Assembly (NCBI GenBank): GCA_016081115.2
Contig: JABTTQ020003410.1
Coordinates: forward strand, 248,001 to 312,000
Source: Rehmannia glutinosa
Lineage: Eukaryota > Streptophyta > Magnoliopsida > Lamiales > Orobanchaceae
Length of the DNA: 64,000 nt
Reading direction: 5' to 3'
The translations under genes and the position numbers were made by a program. Below the pieces are notes generated by a model. It was not told the origin of the DNA and did no database searches. It was given only the letters and a program-made list of their open reading frames with translations. Shown one piece after another: positions 57,564 to 64,000 of this stretch (position 1 is the first letter of the stretch; each line of letters starts with the position of its first letter).

Positions 57564-58957
57564 TGATATGAGACCATCTCTTCCATAAATTGTGTTTACA
57601 ATCAACAATAAGGTCATTTCAAATATTAATATTTTGGGGGTTTAGAAAACTGAAAAATTGTCAAAATTATTAGAGGAATTGAACAAAAACATGTTTATAT
57701 TTAGCAATGCATTTTTAAGGAAAATGAAACAATTCAAAAAAAAATTATTTATATATATACACACATATATGAAAAAAAATTATCAAACAAACAAATTCTT
57801 ATCTAATTCCAAATGTACAATTTTGAAACCTAAATATCAAAATACGTTGATAAATATAAAAAATAATTTCTATTAACATAAAAATTACATTAATATATAA
57901 AAATTAATTTTCTATATATAAAATACTATTATGAATACAATTTCATATTAAAAAAATTAATTTTCTTCTTACATAAATATACATAATGTTATATATGGAT
58001 ACATGTGATATATAAAATTTTGATAAATATTTTGAAATATTTTCTTCAATTAAAGTAAGTATTTTTTAATTGAATTTAATTAATTTTAATATAATACTAT
58101 ATAATTATTAAAGAATGGTCTAAACCCAATAACAATTATACATATAGAGTCAAAATATACAAATGTTTCTTAATTTTTAAAGCCCGTTATAAATTACAAA
58201 GTAGAGTTAATATTTCTTAATTTTTTTTATTAGTTATGTTTTTATTTATTTTATGTATGTAATATGAGTGTTAAACTGAAGATCGTAAAAAATGATTAAT
58301 TTGATATATTATACGTCAAAAACGGAGCAAAAATGAAAAAAGTTATTAATATTTTTAAGAAAAGAAAAACTAAATACAATAATTAATGCAAAGACACAAA
58401 CAAATTTGGAAAGCTAATTTTATATATTTCTATACTTTTATATCATTTTAATTAAAAAATTATTATTTAAAGAAAGTTGACTACCAAAAATAATGAAATA
58501 CCTAATATTTATCACTTTTTCTTTTTATACATATGCTTTTACTTTTTATAGTAACTACAAATGAGCGGGAAATTACTATATACTATTTTAAGAAGCGGTT
58601 CTCTCTCTCTCTCTCTATATATATATATAGATGTAGTTATTAATTTTCTCAATTGTCTATGTGAATTATTTTCATCTTATTAGTGAATCCGCAATGCATG
58701 TATGATGTATGATACTTTTTTTTTTTTTTTGACAGCTGCATGTATGATACTTAAAACTTAAGAAACGTTGATTTTTAATTCATCAGCACGACTTTAATTT
58801 GGTTCTTTAGAACTTATGTTCCAGGTATATCCATACAAGACACCTTTTGTAAAAAACTAAAAGTAGAAAATGGAAATCATTATTTCAACCAAGTGAAGGA
58901 AGAAGACTTTACTGTACTAATGTTTAGTTAAAATATGTTGAGCTACTCACCATCAAA
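57564..58957. other. AT-rich intergenic stretch
   Basis: Very AT-rich with no gene. A CT/AT microsatellite lies at 58599-58629 and a T-run of 15 near 58716. Confidence 0.5.
58599..58629. repeat. (TC)n(TA)n compound microsatellite
   Basis: TCTCTCTCTCTCTC followed directly by TATATATATATATA. Confidence 0.9.
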
Positions 58958-59029
58958 TCCGTTGTCGTCCAGCGGTTAGGATATCTGGCTTTCACCCAGG
59001 AGACCCGGGTTCGATTCCCGGCAACGGAA
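58958..59029 (+). tRNA. tRNA-Glu (UUC)
   Basis: A 72-base cloverleaf: acceptor TCCGTTG/CAACGGA, D arm GTCCAGCGGTTAGGAT, anticodon stem TCTGG/CCAGG (one T-G pair) around CTTTCAC (anticodon TTC), and T arm CCGGGTTCGATTCCCGG, discriminator A. It matches the usual plant nuclear gene, with no intron and no encoded CCA. Confidence 0.95.
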
Positions 59030-59030
59030 C

Positions 59031-59035
59031 TTTTT
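59031..59035 (+). terminator. Pol III terminator of tRNA-Glu
   Basis: TTTTT run one base after the mature 3' end. Confidence 0.7.
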
Positions 59036-59839
59036 CCTTTTACCTAGTCTTTTTGCCTAATGCCCTTAAATCTCAGCCGTAGCTTTAAAATTTTGCTGGC
59101 CAAGATAACCTATAAAAATCCTGATCGTCCACAAAATATTTCTCATTACTTTCCAAACCCATTTAACAATTAATCCTGATATTCGTCCCCATTCTTCGAA
59201 GGCTTCTTGTTTCTTTTCGGCAATTAATATTTGATTCCTAATTGTTACTCTGTTATAGAGTCAAAATATCTAAAAGGGAAATTGTAGAAGTCAATTGATT
59301 GGTGCTAGTCAGACATTAGTGATGGAGATTATGAATTATATGTGGGTTTATTCAATTAACTACACTCTGGAGCAGTTTTAAAAAACCAAAAGCAATATGC
59401 AACCCAATTTTTGAAGTTATGGTTTAACAAATTTACGTTCCTTCAATTCTGCAACGTGTTATTTTCTTCCTTATATTTGTTTTTGGCATTATAACATGGA
59501 TCCTGTTTACTGCTTTTCTAATTCATGTGTTTTTTGATCGGTCACAAATTTTAGCAGCCAGATTTTTCTAGATAATTAATTCAAATCGCCTACACATAAT
59601 TACGTAGAGAGTACAGAGCCAAGAAAAACATAATATCAAGGGAACATCAACATACCCACTACATGTTCGACAAAATGACTAACCGAGAGTAGTAGAGAAT
59701 TACGAGTCTTTTTTCCAAAATTCTACCCTGACCATAATCTATTTTGCAGCTAAAACCCAATCCAAAACAACACTGATGCTGAGGAAAGTTAAAAACTAAA
59801 TTATTCTAGAAAAATACACTATCCAGATACAGGAACAAA
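59036..59839. other. Spacer including the dUTPase 3' UTR
   Basis: No gene between tRNA-Glu and the dUTPase stop codon. The part next to 59840 must contain the dUTPase 3' UTR (minus strand). Confidence 0.5.
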
Positions 59840-60724
59840 TTAAACACCAGTAGATCCAAATCCACCAGAGCCCCTCTCAGTTGAGTCAAGATCATCAACC
59901 TCAGTGACATCAGGTGTCACAATTTTCTGAATAATCAACTGTGCAATTCTATCTCCAGACTTCACTTCAAAATCGACATCCGAATGGTTGAACAAAATCA
60001 CTCCAACTGGTCCTCTGTAATCCGCATCAACCACCCCTGCCCCTACGTCAATCGAATGCTTCCACGCCAACCCAGATCGTGGCGCTACAGTAATTCAAAA
60101 TTAAAACATAATTTATCTAATGAGAGAAACCCATCAATGCAGACAAAGGATTGATGAATCAGAAGAAGATGTAAGAAACTGCAAAATCAGAGTTGAAAAT
60201 TACCAATACGAGCATAGGTTCCTTCAGGAACAGCAATACTGAGATCTGTTGGTACCAGTGCTTTGCCTCTAGCGGGAACATTAGTCTCCGTTGCACTGTT
60301 AAAAGAAGGCAGATTTCACAAAAGGAAAAAAAGAAAGAACACTTTCCTTTGCATTTCAGAGGTGTAAATATAAGTACCTGGAGAGATCGTAGCCAGCAGA
60401 AAGAGGAGAAGCCCTTGACGGCAAAACAGCTTTCTCAGAGAGCCTTTTTACCCGTAAAAATGGAGTTGCCTCATGGGATTTACTTTCAGAGACGCCGTTT
60501 TCGTGGATCTTTTGAATTTTCGGCAAGGGTTCGTCAATCTCCGGACTGCGATTAGGGTTTTCCGCCGATTGAGCCATTCTGAGCGAAAGAGATGATGTTT
60601 TTCGAGATGGGTTTCGATGGAATTTGGAAATGGTGGAAGGATTCAGGACGACCTGGGGATTAAATCGAGGAAAAATCATCGGGAATATGGGATTGCGGAA
60701 AATGGCGCCAGGTATTCCCGCCAT
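59840..60724 (-). CDS. DUT: dUTP diphosphatase (dUTPase), three exons
   Basis: Hydrolyses dUTP to dUMP and pyrophosphate, keeping uracil out of DNA and feeding thymidylate synthesis. Minus-strand exons are 60378-60724, 60204-60295 and 59840-60084, joined in frame to 227 residues. All five trimeric dUTPase motifs are present: SAGYDLS (1), PRSGLAWKHSID (2), GVVDADYRGPVGVILFNH (3, with the catalytic Asp), GDRIAQLIIQ (4) and RGSGGFGSTG (5). The usual plant enzyme is about 170 residues. The extra first 49 residues have no acidic residue and are rich in Arg, Ser and Pro, like an organelle transit peptide. Met50 (60575-60577, MAQSAENPN) would give a 178-residue cytosolic or nuclear form. It appears intact. 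Confidence 0.95.
60714..60721. promoter_or_regulatory. E2F-type site at the dUTPase start
   Basis: ATTCCCGC fits the plant E2F consensus WTTSSCSS. It lies just inside the first ATG, or in the 5' UTR if Met50 is used. dUTPase is an S-phase gene, so E2F control would be expected; a single 8-mer is weak evidence. Confidence 0.35.
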
Positions 60725-60814
60725 TTTTCATAGTGTGGGTTGGGTGTTATTGCTCTGGGACTCGGTCTAATTCAATTTGATCGTGTGTTGTGGGGATAGT
60801 TTTGACTAGACTCT

Positions 60815-60970
60815 TAAGGGTTAGTCGATCTACCCACTGATATTTCTCAATGAGTTATATACCATTTGGATTAACACACACCCGTATGGATGTGTGTGTA
60901 TGTGTTGATCTAACGGTATAAAACCCGGTTGGGTTTACCCAAGTGGGTAGATCTACTTACCCGCTCCTTA
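60815..60970. mobile_element. Short foldback MITE upstream of the dUTPase gene
   Basis: GGGTTAGTCGATCTACCCAC at 60818 pairs with GTGGGTAGATCTACTTACCC near 60943-60962, with further inner pairing (ATATACCATTTGGATTAACACA with its complement). About 150 bp, non-coding. Confidence 0.6.
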
Positions 60971-61563
60971 ATATGTACTATCTAGTAAGAATTAAATGCT
61001 TTGGTCGAGTAATTTTTAATTAAAAAAACCTAGTATTAACGATGCATGAAATGTATATTATTAAAAAATAAATTATTTTATTTTAAATACAGTGTAAATA
61101 ACTTTAAATACAAAATAGACAAAAAAAAAAAAAACAATAAATCATAACTACACACAAAATAACTTTATAATCTTCCTAAAACAAACAAATTAATTAAAAA
61201 ATGATTTAATTATAGAGTTATTCATTAATGAAAAATATCTTAAATTACAAAATAAGTTTTTGAATACAAGTTGAACATGAACGATTACCATCTCGGACAC
61301 TATGACATATCAAATTTCTAAGACTCTTAGGATTGGTAACTCTACATAAAGTGTCTTTTCAACAAAATTAATTTTGTATTTCCCAATAGTGGTTCTGCAT
61401 TTCATTAGATTCTCTATCATAATAAAATTGTTTACTGCATACAAATGATTTCCATATAGACTTAGCTGAATTTTTCAATTTGTTGACGTTTTGATAGTTG
61501 CATGAAGCCTGAATGCCTATTAAAAAGTAAGAAAAGCTATAAAGAAAATAATTAAGGATAATT
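60971..61563. other. AT-rich intergenic, no feature seen
   Basis: A-rich tracts and no coding frame. It may include the outer flank or the beginning of the copia LTR that follows. Confidence 0.45.
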
Positions 61564-62167
61564 TGTTAGTCCACCTCATGGCTTACATCACAAATGGTAG
61601 GTAAAAAAAAACATTGTAGCCCAACTTTGTTGAATTTGAAGAAACGTGGTGGTTGAAAACTTTGACAAAGTTTTCACATGTTGGAATTTTGATCATTCAT
61701 TTGTCTATAAAAGGCACGGCAGGCGGACGTTGCGAGAACACACCAACATTCAAGCAATTAGCAATTGCTTAGAGAAAGAGAGAAAATAGAGAGTAGAGTG
61801 ATTTCTATAAGTGTGTGTTTTGAGTGAAGAAAAAGAAAGAAAAATTAGTAGTAATTTTTCATTCTCACCAAAAATAGCATTCCTATTTTCTCGGGTATTC
61901 CAAGTTAAGTAACTTGAGATATTTTGTGTATCCTCTATTTTTAGGGAGAAATATTGTAAGCTCTACTATACATTTAGTGGAGAATTTATCGGATACGGTC
62001 TCGTGGTTTTTCCCAATTTGGGTTTCACGTAAAAATTCTCGTGTCTTATTTTTATCGTCTTGCACTATTATTCTTGGTTTGGTTCCCATTTTTAATCCGC
62101 TAGGTGGGAAAAGATTTTACTATTTCCATTTGTGCGGTGTCATTTATTTTGGCACTCTTTCCCAACA
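61564..62167 (+). repeat. 5' LTR of the copia element (start uncertain)
   Basis: TATAAAAG at 61706-61713 serves as the promoter. The 3' terminus CCCAACA is followed by AGTGGTATCGAGCC. The later start candidate at 61679 would leave only 27 bp before the TATA box, so the earlier one is preferred. The partner LTR is outside the window. Confidence 0.5.
61706..61713 (+). promoter_or_regulatory. TATA box in the copia LTR
   Basis: TATAAAAG followed by a moderately GC-rich start-site region. Confidence 0.55.
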
Positions 62168-62169
62168 AG

Positions 62170-62182
62170 TGGTATCGAGCCA
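62170..62182 (+). promoter_or_regulatory. Copia primer-binding site
   Basis: TGGTATCGAGCCA two bases after the LTR. Compared with the common initiator-Met PBS TGGTATCAGAGCC it lacks one base. The TRIM at 55.8-57.4 kb has the same form. Confidence 0.7.
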
Positions 62183-62200
62183 CGTTGTTGCGGATTAAAA

Positions 62201-62990
62201 ATGAAGGAATTGACATCTGTTGGTGGGATGTTCAAACTCAGCGGATCCAACTACAATATTTGGAAACCGAGTATGTTGGATCTTCTCTACTGCAAGGATC
62301 TTTATTTGCCCTTGAAAGGTGATCTTTGCCAAACCAAAAGATACAAGTGATGACGAGTGGAAAATCTACACAGAAAAAGCGTAGGATATATCCGGCGTTT
62401 CCTTGAGCATATCATTTCCCATCATTTTGCTAATGAGGAAAAAGGTGATATTCTATGGAAAAATATTGAAACCATGTTTGAGAGGAAAAATGCCTTGAAC
62501 AAAGCTTCTATTATCGAGAAAAATTGTTCGACTCGGATACGGAAGGTGCGAACATGACGGAGCACCTAAACGCGTATCGGTGCGATAAATCAATCTACCA
62601 CTATGAAAATATCCTTGATGATAAGGTGATTGCTTTATTGTTGCTCGGCTCGTTACCTGGCGGTTGGGACACGCTTGTAGTGTCGATCAAGAACTCGGCC
62701 GAATGGTGAACTGACTATACAGATGGTCAAAGATTGTCTTCTTAATGAAGAGTCGGAAGAAAGGAGTTAGAATATTCTTAGAGTCAAAAGCCTTAGTAGT
62801 GAAAATGACAAAGCGGGAAGGAGCAAGTTTAGAGGTTCTCAAAATAAAATAGACAAATCCAGGGGAGGTCCAAATCCAAGAAGGACTTCAAATGTCATTA
62901 TTGTGGTGGTCCAAATCACTATGAGAGAGATTGTAGAAAGAAGAAAAGAGATCAAAGGAATGGAAATAATGAAAACAAGATTGATGACAA
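62201..62990 (+). pseudogene. copia gag, frameshifted
   Basis: ATG at 62201 begins MKELTSVGGMFKLSGSNYNI, followed by the capsid-type WKPSMLDLL segment, then in other frames HHFANEEKGDILWKNIETMF and LGSLPGGWDTLVVSI, the usual copia gag blocks. A CHYCGGPNHYERDC zinc knuckle lies at about 62891-62932. At least three frameshifts occur. It would package element RNA. Confidence 0.8.
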
Positions 62991-63039
62991 AAGACACTAC
63001 TACCGCCGCAGCTTGATTGGTGATGTTGTCATTATTTGT

Positions 63040-63300
63040 GATGATGCTTATGCTTCGATTCTGCATGCCAGACGGATCGATTATTGATTCAGGAGCTTCA
63101 TATCATATCACACCTCTTCGTGATATGTTCACATCATACACCGGTGGCAACTTTGGTAAAGTTAGAATGGACAATCATGGTGTGACGGAGGTCGTTGGCA
63201 TAGGTAACATCATATTGAACACGTCGGGAGCGAGGATCACGCTCGAGGATGTCGGACATATTCGACATTGGCTAAATATTATTTCATGGCAAGCTTGACG
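63040..63300 (+). pseudogene. copia aspartic protease
   Basis: The plus-strand frame 63017-63298 has IIDSGASYHITP, the copia protease active site, then a GVTEVVGIGNI segment and ITLEDVGHI, the standard end of the domain. Frameshifted relative to gag and integrase. Confidence 0.8.
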
Positions 63301-64000
63301 ATCTTGTTTATGACAATCACTTTGGTGAAGGAAAATGGAAGCTCACCAAAGGCTCTCTCATTGTCGCTAAGGATGAAGCGAGAATTCTCTGTGACGATGC
63401 GCGGCTAGATTATCCAATGGAGAGGTAAATGCGATTGATAAAAGTTCCTCCATTGAGCATAAAAGACTCGGACATCTAAGTCGGAAGGGCTTGGAAGTTC
63501 GACTAGAAAGAAACTTCTCCCGAGGAGGTAACCAAGTATGCCCCTACAAACTTGTGTTGATTGTTTAATTGGAAAACAACACGAGTTGCTTTCAAGAGTT
63601 TTTCACCTTCAAGAAAATCTCATCCACTAGATCTGCAGTGCATCTTGATCTATGCTACATGAAAGATAGAAGTCTTGGTGGTGCAATATATTTTGTAACA
63701 TTTATTGATGATTTCTCTAGAAAAGTCCGGTGTTTTGCTTTGAAATCTAAAGATCAAGTTAAGGTATCTTTAAGAATTTTCAAGCAAGTGTTGAAAGAGA
63801 ATCGGAAAGAAGGAGGCGAGTTCGTCTTGCGACAATGGTGGTGAATATCGGGGTCCATTTGAGCAACATTGCGGGGATCATGGAATCAAACTTGAGAAGA
63901 GTGTTCCAAAAACTCCTCAACATAATGGGGTAGCGAGAAAGAATGAACAAGACAATTTGTGAACGAGTCAAATGTATCTTTGTCACATTCAACCTCGCCC
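63301..64000 (+). pseudogene. copia pre-integrase and integrase core, cut by window end
   Basis: 63440-63560 resembles the zinc-binding GAG-pre-integrase segment (HKRLGHLSRKGLE). The frame 63569-63844 has VHLDLCYM and YFVTFIDDFSRKV, which hold the first acidic residues of the integrase core. A later frame resembles the DNGGEY box near 63830-63850. Stops and frameshifts are present. RT and RNase H would lie beyond the window. Confidence 0.8.

Larger units (their letters stand above)
61564..64000 (+). mobile_element. Ty1/copia element, 5' part, frameshifted, runs off window
   Basis: An LTR end CTTTCCCAACA at 62167 is followed by a PBS, gag with a CCHC box, a DSGASYHIT protease, a pre-integrase domain and the start of the integrase core, the copia order. 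Frames shift several times, so this copy is defective. The LTR start is uncertain (TGTTAGTCC at 61564 is one candidate, TGTTGGAAT at 61679 another). Confidence 0.8.

Overview
The window looks like nuclear DNA of a flowering plant, probably a eudicot. It is AT-rich intergenic sequence crowded with plant transposable elements (Ty3/gypsy, Ty1/copia, TRIM, SINE, Helitron, MITE). It also holds two standard plant nuclear tRNA genes and two intron-containing protein genes of plant type. The species cannot be fixed from the sequence; an asterid is only a guess. No bacterial features or CRISPR arrays are present.

Layout. 1-2735: one end of a very long Tekay/Del-like LTR, which appears to sit inside the next element. 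2736-10482: a decayed minus-strand Tat-lineage Ty3/gypsy element (5' LTR, PBS, gag, protease, RT, RNase H, integrase and an antisense ORF). 10483-17450: a duplicated non-coding segment (copies near 10.5-11.5 kb and 16.7-17.1 kb) that looks like the 5' leader and leader intron of an unidentified minus-strand gene; the left copy carries two SINEs with clear target duplications. 17.7-19.6 kb: MITEs. 19.56-24.13 kb: 3' part of a SIRE-like copia element that keeps an extra coiled-coil ORF but no pol. 24.1-28.6 kb: a probable minus-strand retroelement tail with layered tandem repeats. 28.6-29.8 kb: a 1.2-kb foldback. 31.6-32.4 kb: an alternating long/short repeat. 32.55-35.59 kb: a Helitron relic. 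35.78-45.68 kb: a MITE split by a copia element that itself contains a second, SIRE-like element.

46.7-60.7 kb is the gene-bearing part. A TRM/LONGIFOLIA-like gene with five exons runs on the plus strand (46726-51381). It has an apparent one-base frameshift that an upstream in-phase splice donor could bypass, and two inverted copies of one MITE in its introns. tRNA-Lys(UUU) follows at 52015, then a TRIM at 55.8-57.4 kb, tRNA-Glu(UUC) at 58958, and a complete three-exon dUTPase gene on the minus strand (59840-60724) with two plausible start codons. From about 61.56 kb a frameshifted plus-strand copia element (LTR, PBS, gag, protease, integrase) runs off the window end. It shares its unusual primer-binding site and LTR terminus with the TRIM.

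The host genes do not form a pathway: TRM proteins organise cortical microtubules, dUTPase cleans the nucleotide pool, and the tRNAs serve translation. Everything else is explained by nested transposition, deletion and local duplication.
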